Source: Bombus terrestris (taxonomy: Eukaryota; Arthropoda; Insecta; Hymenoptera; Apidae). Taken from it: a DNA stretch of 64,000 nucleotides. The translations under genes were made by a program, and so were the position numbers. This document shows, one piece after another, positions 10,646 through 24,500 of this stretch (within the stretch, counting starts at the first letter, position 1; each line of letters begins with the position of its first letter). A model generated the notes under the pieces. That model had not been told where the DNA came from. It saw nothing but the letters and a program-made list of their open reading frames with translations, and ran no database searches. The stretch spans positions 4,452,501 to 4,516,500 of the forward strand of contig NC_063275.1 of assembly GCF_910591885.1 (NCBI RefSeq). The letters are read 5' to 3'.

Positions 10646-11589
10646 TAGTTAATCTACTTTTTGAATAGAGGTAGTTTCGTTTCCTGTTTGATTTTAAAGT
10701 TTCTAAATTTCTTATCATTAAATTTATCGAGAGTGTGTCGGTTCATAATATAATTGAAATATAATTTATTATTGATTGTGTTTGTAACGTATTACGAATA
10801 ATAGTTTAATACATTCAACTAATTTATACTGATAAGATTATTAACCAGCTTATATGCTGCTACTATAGTACTATAACATTGTTGTAGTATTCATGTTTAT
10901 TTGTACATCAAGGAAATTATTAATAGGTTTACTAATTTATCAATTCTCCAATTATACTTGATGTATCTGCTATATACTTTTTACTGTTATCTTCATAAAT
11001 TTATAATATTATCCGAGAGCTATACTTTATAATTATTATTAATTAATATTAATAGTTATATACAGTATAATAATTAAAGAGAGAAGAAAGAAGAGAGAAG
11101 GGTATTATTTTTTCATTTTAGTATCAAACAATGAACATTAAAGAAGAATGTTCAATGAAATCCGCAATTTATAAAAATTTAGCACATATTTAAACGTTAA
11201 AAGAAAATATTGAAAGATTTATAAACAAATATGTCTAAAAAAAAATTAAAAACAATTAAAGGGCAGATGTTTGATATAAATATGTCAAATTTATAATTCA
11301 TATTTAAATGCCCAAGTTTCATGAAACAATTTCCCAACAAATATTTTAAAAATATCCCCTTATGTATATTATATTTTTACATGCAATCAATTTATTAGAA
11401 AATTTACATAAAATAAGATGTATCTCTCTTTAAAGATAGAGTTATTAACTGGCTGAAATGGTTTCACGTTTGGAATAAATTTAAAACTCATTGTCATTTG
11501 AATAATTACAACGGCCATTGTGCTAACGGTAGTTAATATTATTCAAATACGGAATTATGCAAAAATTACGATGGCCATTATTTGAACAA
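10646..11589. other. AT-rich non-coding stretch
   Basis: I see no gene or paired repeat. An AGAGAGAAGAAAGAAGAGAG purine tract lies near 11080. Confidence 0.4.
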
Positions 11590-11930
11590 AAATTCATTTC
11601 GTCTGGGATGTTTATGACCCGGTACGCGGGTTGTAACGCGTAAAAATAGAGAGCCATAACCGAAGAAAAATGATGCCATTTTTCACGTGGCCACTGTGTC
11701 CCGCAATCCAGTCGAACGATCGATCATCGTGCAATGAAAAAATGCACAGAAGCTGGTACAAGCGTGTGTACACGCAGATGATGATCCCGACTGTGCATAC
11801 ATGACACATAGGAGTGTGTCGTATAATCTGGCGAAAGGCATGAAAAAGCCTGTGAAATCCGTGGAAATGAAATTTTTCAAACGTCAACGGGCCAAAATAG
11901 CGTTCGAAAAATCCATTTGAAATTGCCCGT
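11590..11930. other. GC-elevated island
   Basis: A patch richer in G and C, with several CG dinucleotides, inside AT-rich DNA. A 91-codon minus-strand frame has no known domain, and its overlapping frame is equally open, so coding is not supported. It could be a conserved regulatory block. Confidence 0.35.
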
Positions 11931-14900
11931 GAAATAAACGCATTTTCCTACTCAAACCTCGATAGTGTCAAATCCTGCATATACCTCTTGTACACCAATT
12001 CTATTAATTATTGTATTAACGCATCTCCATGTTTGGATATTCATTTTTATGTCATTGCATCATCTATTGGAGATGAAAAGTAAATTATGTAGGATTGCGA
12101 TTTCTTTATTTGTTGAAATTAGGCTGTAACATATGAAATTGCAGATAAATCAGGAAAGTATGTCTTTGGTAGATATAGGAGCATGAACCTTTTGAAAAGT
12201 TTATTAATTTTATGAAGTATAGAAGTGTATAATGAAAAATTATAAAAGAGATTCTACAATTTGAAAGGAATCTTTAAAAAAAAAAGAAGTATATATAATC
12301 GTATATAATATGTACGTATATATTAAAAATTGAGAAAAAAAATAAGGATTTGTTCGATAACTATTGACCTGTAAGGAGGACAGAATTAATTCTAAAATAT
12401 ATAAAATTGAATTATGATTTATACTTTTCGTTTATAGTAATAAGTAGATAATAATTACAAGAGTTTTAGAAGATTTTTAATCTTTCCTTTAAAATGATAC
12501 AATACATACATACAAAATTTTAATGATTATAATTTAATGAATATACAAAATTTTTTATGATTATAAGCCGGTAAATTGGATAATTTTGCATCCAATATAA
12601 ATCTAAATAAAATTTCGTACATTCATATTTTCTCTGTGACTTCTTTATGTCTATACCATTATTTTATTGAATTACATGTCAAGTGTTATTTCTAGCAGTA
12701 AATTTACTGTTACGTCAGAATAATATAATGGATGCTGTAGAATTAGAAGAAAATCCCGAAAAATGTGATGTAACAAATGTTATTAAATTATAAGACTACT
12801 AAGGCACAATCGTGAATAAAAGTTGAATCATATTACTAATATTCTTTTCTTCTTTCGAAGGATTAGAATATATTACGTGGTACACTAAAAATGTACTCTT
12901 TTGTTTTGTTCAATATTTAGATCTAAAACCACCTGTTCATAATGAAGCGAGGGTTAGTAAATAACATCATCGTTGCTGTTATATTCTTATTTTGATTATA
13001 CTGTTATGCATATACTCTCATATGTGGTTTGGTTTTTTAATTCTTTCTATAATATAATGTACAAAAATATACTTTCTATACTTTGAAATACTATAGATAC
13101 GACTTAAAAATTTTAAATTTGAGTAATAATTACAGATTAAATTAAATTGAATTTGCCGGCATTCGTCATTAAAATGATTCATTATACAAATGATACACAA
13201 CGATACAAATACATGAGCCGTTTAGAAGCCACATTGATCAATTCTATAATTGAAAGAGATGAAAAAGTGATGATTACAAACACTATCTTTTAAATTTACT
13301 TTTAAATTTGTTATTACTTATACCATCCTGTAGTGATAATTGAACTGATGGAAGTAAGTAATTTTTTCGAGAATTAAACATCAATCCTGTACTTGCGTAC
13401 ATGAAACTGAAAAATTGATAAAAAGTAGATGGAGTTGAACAGTTTCGCTTCAAAGAGGCTCGTATGTATGAAACCTATATATCAAGGTTTTAGGTATACA
13501 AAGTCACTTGCATTATACTTTTTAGTTAAGGTATACAGTCTTATCTGAAGCAGCATGATAAAATATATGTGTAGTTGGAAACTTTGATGTATAACGTAAC
13601 TTTTCACATAAATAAAATACGCTTGGGACACTTGATACATCATCTCGAAGCACAGAACAAGATAGTGAGAACAGTGAAAAAAGGAAAGTGGGGAATCGAT
13701 ATTGACGATCTAGGAGTGGTGACACGCGATATTGAAGAATGTAAGTATCGTATGAACTGATAGTACTAATTATGGAGCTGCGGAAGCCGATATCGATAAC
13801 TCTGAGGGCTAGAGTTGACGATTTCGCAAGTTAATATCGATCATTCTGAAACTGGAGATTTTGTTAATTGATAGATGTTGGTGATTCTAAAAGCTAACTT
13901 TTATGAAAATTATTGTTAATAATTCTTTTTAATATAACTATGTAGTTGATATAGCACTAATTTTTTGAGATTAGTATATTCTTATGAAATTAGCTGAAAT
14001 TTACTGTATGATCAACAAGATGGATTTCAGTATGATATCATTGAACATAATTGAGATGTAATTCTTTTAAAAATAACTAATAATAAGTTAACGAGGTTTT
14101 GTGAAATCACGCAACTTTTGTTTGAAACATTTTTTACGAGTTATTACGAGTTATTTTATTTTATTACAGAAGTTTTATGAGAAAAATATATAGCTTAAAG
14201 ATGACGACATAAAATGTAAAGATATTACCATTTAATATAGTGATAACTATATAATGAAAATAAAATGTTAAGTTTTATCTATTGCACAGAAACCTTTATC
14301 GATATACGAGAACAGTATCCAAGCCACATTTAGTTTTATATCGTAATTTTAGATATGTGTATAGTAAGCGAAAGATTTCTATAATTCATCGCCACATCAA
14401 CTACCTTTTCTTTATTTCTTTAATGGTCAGAAATTCTCGGTAATTTCTTTTGATATTACTCATTTTTAGTAGTATCATTATAAATATTATAAATGTTAGA
14501 GATAGGTAATTATTATATTTGTTTATAAATTATATTTTTACTTATAAGTTACGTTATAAATTATATTACATCTATTAATTGGTTACAAACCATACATAGA
14601 AATTTTTAAAGCTTTATTTTGATGGAAATGGAATTCGATATGATTATTATTAGTGATCAAAGTAATTAGGAAAGACAATTGTTATTTCACAATAATAATC
14701 GTACTACTGACTTTACAAGTGGCCTAGATCACAAATATCTATGTCTCTATACAGAGATGAGCTATTTTTTAAAAATATAGAAGATTTAAGTATTCTATAA
14801 AATTAATTATAAAAAAATATTCAAGATTTATTTTTCGCTATTACTCTTTGGTGGATGATCAAGTCACATACATTCAATGTAATGGATGATGATTTAGTAA

Positions 14901-15540
14901 ACCCGCAAACTTACATACGTAAGGCAATGTCTGTAACTCTGAAGCTAAAAAAGGTCACAGTCAATAACTGTTCCAACACTTTGTATCATAGAATAGGTCT
15001 CTGACGTCCAAATATCGCTTGGAACATATTTCCCCAATCATGTAAATCAATATTTATGATTTCATTTTTGGGTCAAATGTTCGATGAGTTTCAAAATTAT
15101 GCGAGTAGAGTAATTATGGTGTGATCAATTATACCTATACACATTGTGATAGGCAATTCCCAAAAGCTATGATTTATTGGAAGATATTATTAGGTTGTTT
15201 CTGCAATGTGTAAAAGCTTTATTAATTCATCTTTTCGTAATTGCATTTCAATTTATTTAAGCATGTAATATTTCTCAAATAAAATTACAAGAATTTTCAT
15301 TAGGAAATGAACAATTTATTTTTTGAAAGTATATTTATATAAATGACAAATATTCATTTAAGTAAATAAATTGTAATCATTTTTAAATAAGTAATTGAGT
15401 TTTTAATTGTATCCCAACATACTATCTAGTTCATAATATCGTTTATTAAATAAATATATAAACTGGAAATATAAACTTTAAAATTCAATTCATTGTTGTT
15501 GGTATAATTAATTCTTTGATGTTATATTAATATATATATA
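11931..15540. other. Long AT-rich non-coding stretch
   Basis: No gene was called. A 179-bp open segment at 13575-13753 with a good acceptor and donor (TAG before, GTAAGT after) was considered and set aside. 15480-15540 ends in a TATATATATATA tract that hosts the next LTR. Confidence 0.4.
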
Positions 15541-16520
15541 TGTCGGGTTGGCGTTACGATTAGAGTTAGGGTTAAGGGCGTAAACGAATCCCTATTGACA
15601 CTAGACGTGATCACTATGCAATAGAGGAGATATTTACTAGTGCAAACATGACCATGTTGGAATTGGACAAGTAATCGCGATAAATTGATACTCGAGAAGC
15701 TAATGACAATGATCCTAGGCTCAATAACGAATCCACGGTCAACGGGATGACGAACTCTACTCTTCTTTAGCGTCTAAGTTGTACTCAATGTTAATGCGTG
15801 GGGCAATCACTACGTATCCGAGAGTTACTTGAATCGTCGTCGAGATCGTACCGGAGAGTGGTTCTCCATCACGGTAACGCTGTCGAGGAAAACTATGACG
15901 GGTGTGCCTAAGGGCACGAAATCATCGGATTCGTGGAGAAAAGCCTTCATTCGGAAAGTGAGGGAAATCGGCGTTACTGTTAATTGGTCAATTTCCATGT
16001 TGGTGGTTAGGGAAGGGTGCTAGGCGCCCTTAAGAGAAAGTTCGAGAAGAGGAAGCGTCGTTGGTGAGAAAAATAGATTTCTCCTATTTTCTCGTAGTTG
16101 GGACGAGGACTGTTTGTCGGTTTGAAGGACTTTAGTTAAACAGATCTTAAGATTTATAGCGGGTCCTCGGGCTAGCTGAACATGTACTGTGGAGACGCGT
16201 CGACATCTGGTAATCATCTTACTCAAAGAATAGAGTCTGCGTGTGGCGAGCCACGGGACAGAAATCGTTGAAACGCTTACAGTCGTGCCCCGTCCTAAGT
16301 ATTTCTTTTAAAGATAGCTATAGGGTTACTTCATGCCTTTGTTAGACAAAACGTTCATCCCTTGACCGCGGCTACGTTCGGCGACTGGTTGTCGCCTCGA
16401 GCCCAAGCTCACTATCATAAACCTCGAACAATCGGAGCGACATTTGTTTAATCTAAATTACGACATTACGGTATTCCCGAGAATCCAAGGAGAGGTTCCA
16501 GTGCTTTTCCATCTCCGACA
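15541..16520. mobile_element. Solo-LTR-like repeat, copy 1
   Basis: Starts TGTCGGGTTGGCGTTACG and ends CATCTCCGACA, so the ends are the TG..CA, 6-bp inverted termini (TGTCGG/CCGACA) of an LTR. It is inserted in a TATATA tract, and a TATA-type flank on both sides fits the 4-bp TATA target duplication of some gypsy-group elements. No gag-pol is next to it. A second copy lies 52 bp downstream in the same direction, and a third, inverted, at 56719-57717. Confidence 0.7.
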
Positions 16521-16572
16521 TATATTAACAATAACAAATAACATGAATACACACACTATATACATATATATA

Positions 16573-17543
16573 TGTCGGGTGGGCGTTAAGATTAGAGTTA
16601 GGGTTAAGGGCGTGAAACGAATCCCTATTGTCACTAGACGTGATCATTATGCAATAAAGGAGATATTTACTGGTGCAAATATGACTATGATGGAATTGGA
16701 CAAGTAATCGCGATAATTAGATACTCGAGAAGCTAATGACAATGATCCTAGGCCCAATAACGAATCCACGGTCAACGGGATGACGAACTCTACTCTTCTT
16801 TAGCGTCTAAGTTGTACTCAATGTTGATGCGTGGGGCAATCACTACGTATCTGAGGGTTACTTGAATCGTCGTCGAGATCGTACGGGAGAGTGGTTCTCC
16901 ATCACGGTGACGCTGTCGAAGAAAACTGTGATGGGCGTGTCTAAGGACATGAGATCCTCGGATTCGTCAAAGAAAGCTTTCGTTCCAAAGGTGAGGGAAA
17001 TTAGCGCTGTTGCTAATTGGTCGATCTCCATATCGGCGTTTTGAAAGAGATGCTGGCCGCCCTTGAGGGGAGGTTGTTGACGGGGGGCATCGTTCGTGGA
17101 AGATAGGTTTCTCCTATCTTCCCGTAGTTGCAACAAAGTCTATTTGAAGGACTTCGCTTGACTAAATCTTAAGATTTATAGCTGGTCCTCACGTTAGCTA
17201 AACATACATTGCAAAGGCATGCCGACACCCGGTGATCATCTTACCCGGAGGACAAAATCTGCGTGTGGCGGGCCGCGGGACAGAAACCATTGAAGTATTT
17301 ACTGCCACGTGTCGCTACGACTATTTCTTTTAAGGAGAGGTATAGAGTTACTCTGTGCCTTTGTTAGATAAAACGTTCATCCCTTTAACCGCCGCTACGT
17401 TCGGCGACTGATTGTCGCCTCGAGCCCAAGCTCATGATCATAAATCTCGAACAATCGGAGCGGCATTTGTTTAATCTAAGTTACAACGTTACGGTATTCC
17501 CGCGAATCCAAGGAGGGGTTCCGGTGTTCTTTCATCTCCGACA
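16573..17543. mobile_element. Solo-LTR-like repeat, copy 2
   Basis: Starts TGTCGGGTGGGCGTTAAG and ends CATCTCCGACA, flanked by TATA on both sides. It aligns along its whole length with copy 1 with moderate divergence, sharing for example TCACTACGTATC, CGGCATTTGTTTAATCTAA and the GGCGAC..GTCGCC stem. It is either an independent insertion into the same TA tract or the second LTR of a provirus-like copy that lost its interior. Confidence 0.7.
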
Positions 17544-18335
17544 TATATATTTTTTTTGTCGATCTACATAATCTGTCTTTTCTATTTACGTGAAGTATTC
17601 ACGACGCTGTTTCACTTAACACTTAACCCACTGTCAAAATTTTACTTTCCCTTCAGAGAAAGAGAGAAGCGAAATATTTCTTTCTAACGTAACTATTTTT
17701 AGCTTAATTTAGGCGAATCGGTCGTCAGAAATTACCGAGTAATAATATTCGATAACTATCTCGTGGCGCAGTATCCTTTCTTTAAACTTGGAGATATTAC
17801 AGCAATAAATGCTCAATAATAGAAAAAACTCAATAATTGTGTAAGCAGTGCTGTTCAAATAATCGACGAAACGCAACTGACGCGTCAATAGCAATAAAAA
17901 GTTTAACGAATCAAAGAAAAAGAAACTGTCACAAAATATCATCATAACATATTATTAACATGAGAACTATACAGAACTATATCAACTATGAGAACTATAT
18001 CAACTTTTAGCGTATATATGAATTTATCGCATATAGCCAATTACATAATTAAAAATGATATAATGAAAATAAATAGATACACACATAAAAATAAACGTGT
18101 TTTATTTTTAAATCAATAAAAATCAATACTTTATTGGAGATATTTGCGTGTGCAAAATCTTAAATCCGTCAATAATAACGTATGTATTACATAACGAAAC
18201 AATCTCAGAATTATGTCAAATAATAATTTATCGAAAAGTAGAGATTGGAAACGTCTCTAATTCCCTTCTACGAAATAACATCCTCGATCAAGATACATAC
18301 ACAGTAGCGATTAAACGTCCTGTTGGCTTTCACAG
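17544..18335. other. AT-rich stretch before the first visible GT92 exon
   Basis: Presumed intron or 5' flank of the GT92 gene. No N-terminal coding exon was found. An in-frame TAA at 18312-18314 shows that the downstream exon does not extend further upstream. Confidence 0.4.
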
Positions 18336-18541
18336 GCTGAAGATTATATTGGATTGAAGGGCAGCTTCGACGATCATATCGGATTATTGATGCGTGGGGA
18401 AGACGGAGGACAGAAGACCGCGATACAACCGGACCCGAGAGGTTTACCGAGCTTACCACCCAACTTGGAAGCTCGTCTACCACAACTCGATCAGAGTTTG
18501 AGGATCACGCACGCCGAATGGTTGCCAGTCACGAAGACTAA
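18336..18541 (+). CDS. GT92 gene, first visible exon
   Basis: Acceptor GGCTTTCACAG precedes it and donor AA|GTGTGT follows. It encodes AEDYIGLKGSFDDHIGLLMR and a proline-rich stem (DPRGLPSLPPNLEARLPQLD), ending in phase 2 and completed by the A at 24734. This is the stem region before the catalytic domain. Confidence 0.8.
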
Positions 18542-21500
18542 GTGTGTTCACGATTTGATAAGGCTTCTTGAATATTTATTGCAGATAATTATTTACGTTT
18601 AATGCCAATCGATCATTTTATTGTCAGTCTATAAAAATGTGCCGCTTACACTTATATCGCTTTCTATTAAATATTATTGAGGCTAAATCATTTTTCAAAC
18701 TAAGTTCGTGCACGTTTAATTAATTTCTGTTAATCTCCAATTTAGGAATTTAATATTATTTTATGCGACCAGCTAGGATATTTAAATTTATTAAAATTAA
18801 CCGGTTATTTTTTACTTTCAGAAATCTATTTTTTTAAGCTGTTGGGAAGATCAACTTTTATTAATTATTGATAACAGAAAAAAGTATTTCTTTCATGTTT
18901 TTGTAAAGAATGTACGATGCGCTAAAATTACGGCTAATTTTTTCGAACGTAATTAGTTAATTAACTTCTTACAGCACAATGTTAATTATACGCATGCCAG
19001 TTTGCAAATAATCGATAATACAAATAAACGAAATCAGTTTTCTTTTTTATTAATTGTCTAATACTTTTTCATTGAAAATAATGATGATATGAAAATGATG
19101 ATAATAAAAAATAATTAATTTTATTAAAGAAACAAGTTAAAAGCAAACAGGTTTATTTGCTTATGTTACATATATTATAATCTTGCGTAATTAATTATTA
19201 ATAATCTTCTCCTTCAATAACAACATTTTCTGTTTTGGAAATTTTAGGTATTCGTGATGAATCGGTGAAATATAACATAGTAGATCCATTATGTCTTCAT
19301 ATTTTTCTTTCATTTTGTTATTACATATAGATTGGGGTTGATATTCAAGCTGGTTCACACGGATTGATTACCACACCTTTTATTTTTACTCCTTGTACAA
19401 AACGTCTGATCACACCGGATACGCCTAAGCAATTAACACGTGGTCGACTTCTAAGACAAAAGAGCGTCGTTAGAAGTCGTACCAACTTAGCTTATAGGAA
19501 CTAGCGGTCATACCAACTTAGCGTTTCTCAACACATTTTTGGCCTCTCATTTGCATATAATGGAGGTTACCGTGAATTACAATATAACTTTGACGTTCTT
19601 CTCGATGGAAAGTCTAATACAAGAAATTCCGCTTCAAGATCCATTGATGTTTCGCAAAATATTTTATATATGGTATTACCATACCCCATACTTGAGCCTT
19701 TATTTAATAACATAATGTAAGAACATGTAATTATTATTTTTCCACTTTTTCACATTCTCTTTCATGTTTCTCTTAATTAAAAAAAAATTGGCAATTTTTT
19801 TATCGGAAATAATTGTCCAAGTAGCTAAGATGAAATCTGAAAAAGTCTTTGTCTTTCAATGTGTTTCAGTGTATGTTATAATCAGATAACAGTTAAAAAT
19901 TAAAAGTAAAAAGTAAAATATCTAAATTAAAAAATTAAAAAGGTGTAGTTTTATTCAAAAATGTACTAAAAGGAAGAAAATAATTTTCTGAATAAGGTTC
20001 ATTCATTAGTGATTGAATGTAATAATAATATACAGAATGAGTTCATTTGTTGAACTCATATTATTAAAAGTAAGATTGTGATAGGCTCCTATTGGTTTAG
20101 TTTCAGCGTTTTCAAAATTTTTATACTTTCAGACACTCTCTATTTGATTAAGTAAATTTCGGATTCATGATCATCAGATGATTGTCTTATTTCCCTTCGT
20201 TTTGGTGCCTCTTGCTTCACCTTTCGATCTGCTCATTCCAACATCTCTCAGAAACTCGCCTCTTTCCTTACCTCATTTCGTTTTGACCCAGTTGATTTAG
20301 CCCATCTCTTTCCTGTATTCTTTCAACAGGGAGTTTTTGCAGTTACTTTTAATTTCTTTTTCATATTCTACAACTCTGTCTTCCATTTTTATACATATTT
20401 TTCTTATTTGCTTTTCCTCTCTTATTAGATATCTTGGAGAGCACCTATTTAATCTTAGTATCCATTTGATATATCTTTCCTATACTACTTCCACATCTTC
20501 TCTTTCCTTGTAGCCTCAGATGTCCGCCCCGTATATCAGATACTTTTGATCATCTCATTAAACATTAACATTCTCGCACAAAAGTCATCGGCAAATTTTC
20601 TTTCTCCGATTCTCCGGATTCGCGGCATTGCTGCTGTCGCTTTTCTACACACGTCTTTTACCATTTTTTCGCTTTCTTTATATTTTCAAATCCATTTCTG
20701 CGTGTTTTCTGAACATTATGATCGCCGATTTATTCGAGTTCAATTCCGGTTCCTTTCCATCAAAAAATATCTCGAAATACTTCAATTTACTTTCCACTTC
20801 CTTCTGAGTTATCTTCATGACTGCTGGATGATCTGCATAAGATAGAATGAATATTTTCTTCGTTCCTACAATAGTTTCTTCTTCTTGTGTTCTTTTCAAG
20901 TAGTCGTCTATCTCTAATATAAATATTGCAAACAATAGCGAGCTTAAGCAGCAGTCTTGTCTTAGGCCTTTTCTGATCCAGAACGCTCCTGTCCTTGAAT
21001 TTTCCCACCTGTACTCCATTTTTTGCTTCCTTATAGATTTCTTCGATTGTTTTCGCTAACGTTAGATCCATTCTTTTACCTCTCATGTTCTGCCACAATT
21101 TTTTCCTGTTTACCGTATCTAATGCAGCCTTCAAGTTTGCAAAACGTATACAGAGCACGCTTCTTTTTATCTTAATTCTTTTTGCTAATGCAGTTTTCGA
21201 TATGAATATGTTGTCTATGCAGCTTCTATCTTCTCGGAATCCTGCTTGTGGATCCGGCAATAATTTCAGTATTTCTACTTCGATCTATTTTCTTAATCTA
21301 GTTTCTCATATCGAGTACAGTAAATTTGACATCCGCTGTCCATTAACGTTATCCTCCTATAATTTTTAACGTCTTTCTCACAACAACAAGAGTCTCTTCG
21401 AACCTTCGGACGATACCTCTCCTTTCCATACTTTATTGATAATTTCCTTAAATCTTTCTTTGATTTTCTCTTTTTTTTGATTTTCTTTCTTTTCTGTTGC

Positions 21501-24500
21501 TTTCTTATTTTTGAGTTTACCGATAACCACTCCCGATTTCTTCCTCCTTCTCTTCATTTCCGCTTTCTTCTTCTTTATTCATTCGTATTTTCTTTATCCA
21601 TATGTATCTTCTGCTCCTACCATATGCATGAAACGATGTTTCTATTCTGATAATTCTATACTTTTTCTGGAATTTCACCTCTATTTTTCTTTCTTGTATA
21701 TATATACGTCTCTATTTCTTCCTGGTACTTAATTTCCATTACTTTCATTGTTTTCTCCTGTTCTTGTTTTCCTGCTTCGTCTGTCTTTTCTTTACGTAGC
21801 TTGCCGTGTCTTTGTTTCTCTTCTCTGTATTTGACTTCGTTTATCTTATCCTGTTTCCACATTACCGCTTTATTTATTTTTCTTCTACTATGCCTGCATT
21901 CTTCATCCCACCATCATCCTGTTTCCTGGGTTTTATCACGCTTCTCGATCTTCTGTTTGTTGATTGCCTTTTTCATCTTCCCTGTGAGTCCGGGTATTGC
22001 TCCCTGCACTACGTCGTTTTCAAAATTTCCTTTTTTCTTGTGCTTCCTCGTAAATCTGTATCCCTTCTTCATTCCAATTGTCCATCTCTATCTCTGTCTC
22101 CTCTTCTACCATGTCCTTAGTTCTGCAATGTCGGCTGCGATTTCCATTTCTGACGGTCGATGATCTGACCCAATTCTTGTTCTTGCTTCTATCCTTTCTA
22201 CTTTATTCCACGTGGCTATATTTATTATTGCCTAGTCTATTATCAAGTAGCTGTTTCCTCTGTCGATTGTCCCTTCACTCGTAATATCACCTGCTTTGTT
22301 TCCATTTATTATAACCCATTCGTTTCTTTTTCTACCATTCGCAGTAAGTGTTCTCCTTGTTTATTATCCGTCTCATCTTTGGATCGTATCGGTTTTGTAT
22401 TTTCTCGTACATCCCAAAAGAGTTCTCCTTTCTTTTCGATTCTTGCATCGAAGTCACTTCCAATTATTGAGTTATCAATTTCTGTCTTCCGTTAACTCTT
22501 CTAAATCTTCTAATGGTCTTATTTCGCCAGATCTGTTATGTACGAATTCCATCATCGTTGGCTGGATCGTTCTATCTTGTTTGCGCTTTTCCGATCTGCC
22601 GCTTTATTCCTGTGAACGTTCCACCTATTGCTGTCGCTTCTATTTTCGTTTTATCTTCTTTTGTACGCCGTGTCACCTAAACTTCTGTTAACCTATGTTC
22701 CACTTCTTCTCAATCCGTTTCTTTGAATCCTGTTTCAGAAAGGTTTATCATATCGGATTTATTTACCTAATTCAGAAATCTTCGATCCTTTTCGCAAATC
22801 CAGCCACCTGGCAGGATAATATTTACAGGTTTACTCTCTCGTGTTTTTCTTATTTTTTTGTTTTACCCTGTTACGTTTTTATATTTTCTTACCTTTCTTT
22901 ATCTTTTTCTATCCGTGGTTGAATTTTTATCGTCCTAGTCGGCCTAAACGAAAGCTTTTCTTCATCTTCTGCGTGAGATTTTTCGCCCTTCAAGTTTTCC
23001 CTCCAATTCCATTCATTCCATTTCTTCTTACTTTCGACATTTTGCTATTTTTACTACTTTGCTTTGTATGTTTCTCTTTATCTTTGTTTTATCATTTCCT
23101 ATATGTACGTATTTTCTTACCTCCCAGTTTCTTCTCATTTTCCATTATTTTGATTCTGTCTTGCCACTCTTTTGTTCTTGCTTGAATCACTTTACTATCT
23201 TCTATCTCTCTTGCTAGTACAACCTCCGCGCTAACTTCCAGTTTGCTTCTTAAAAACTCTTATACTTCCTCTTCGAGATCCTTTCTTTCCATCCTCATGT
23301 CTATTCCTTTCATAATTTCTTTTTCTTTCTCCCTTGTTTCCGTCGTCATTTCTATAGTCTTCAGATGATTTTCCAAATTACTCAGTTTCACTCCTGTTTC
23401 CGCGATATCCCCTACTGCTGTTTCTTGCAACTCTACTAGTCGTTTCTTCATTTCTATTGCCTTCATTTCGCTAGCTTCGTTGTTAATTCCGAGATTTCGA
23501 GAATGTTCAAGATCAATTCCGCAGAGCGTACTTCGCTGTTAACCCTTTTGGGCCAACGCACCTATGCAGCTGATTCTTCCACTACTATCGCGACTCGACT
23601 ATTACCCCGAGAAACTTCGCGAAAATTCTTTACGTGTAAAGCCGTGATTGTACAGAAGAAGGGTAAGCGGTAAGCGGCATAGCCATAAAACAAATAGTGG
23701 TTGAGCGACACAAAATTGATCAAACCTATAGATTTATTTTCGGTCGCTCTGTCGCTATACCGCTTAACGCTCTTCTGTATAATCACGGCCTAAATAGTCG
23801 AGACGAGATTGTTTTTAGGTCACCTTCTTATACGTGGCTGAATTTCCCGTAAGATCCCCTATTCACCCTATATTTTATTATAAAATTGAATTCAGTTGTG
23901 GCATGAGAAGTCTTGAAATTATATTTGAAAAAGTTGTTAAGTAAAGGAAACTAGAGGAAATTAGGACAGAAGAAGTAGTTACTCTTGCACATTTTCTTTA
24001 TTTTTCTTTATTGCTTTCGCTGTTACACGTTTCACAATAATAATTTTTATGTTAATCTTATTTCTCTCATAACATTTTACGATTCCGTGCGATAGATTGC
24101 GATAGATTATAGAGTATTATGCGTAATTATACCAATTTACTGCTACATGTAGTGGCTCAGGAGAGTATTCAAACACTTGTGGACATTTTTTATGATAATA
24201 TTATACGTATTATACGAAACATTGTCGGTGGCATTGTAACGAGAGCCAACTATCGTGATTATTATCGATAAATTTTGAAACAAATCTGAAAATATGTATA
24301 GAAACTATAACAACTTTAGTGCAAATTTCGTGGAAATTATAAAAGTATTTAAATAGTCAATTATTTATTATACGAATAAGCCTTAATATTCAGTGGAACT
24401 ATATTTAACACTTATATACTTAAGATGGCTGCTATTCGTGTTATTCCAATTTTTTTATTGAATATATTTTTATAGTAAATATCTTGTAATAACCTATATA

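Larger units (their letters stand above)
20190..23560 (-). mobile_element. Degraded non-LTR retrotransposon (LINE), antisense in a GT92 intron
   Basis: Read on the minus strand, the order is a coiled-coil ORF1-like segment (23466-23260, MKAIEMKKRLVELQE...), an apurinic-type endonuclease fragment (IIGSDFDAR near 22460), reverse transcriptase (DPQAGFREDRSCIDNIF, about 21255) and a C-terminal tail (MYGAEIWG-like and EERYIKW-like, near 20500-20400). The block is extremely pyrimidine-rich on the plus strand. It is broken by many stops and shifts. The exact LINE clade was not determined. Confidence 0.75.

Noticed and set aside
13575..13753. Open segment with TAG acceptor and GTAAGT donor, considered as an exon of the GT92 gene
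   Set aside because: Joining it to 18336 gives a stop at once, and the peptide has no anchor or known motif.
21511..23185. Several 70-130 codon plus-strand frames rich in F, S and L
   Set aside because: They are the reverse complement of a purine-rich LINE on the minus strand, so the plus-strand frames are shadows.
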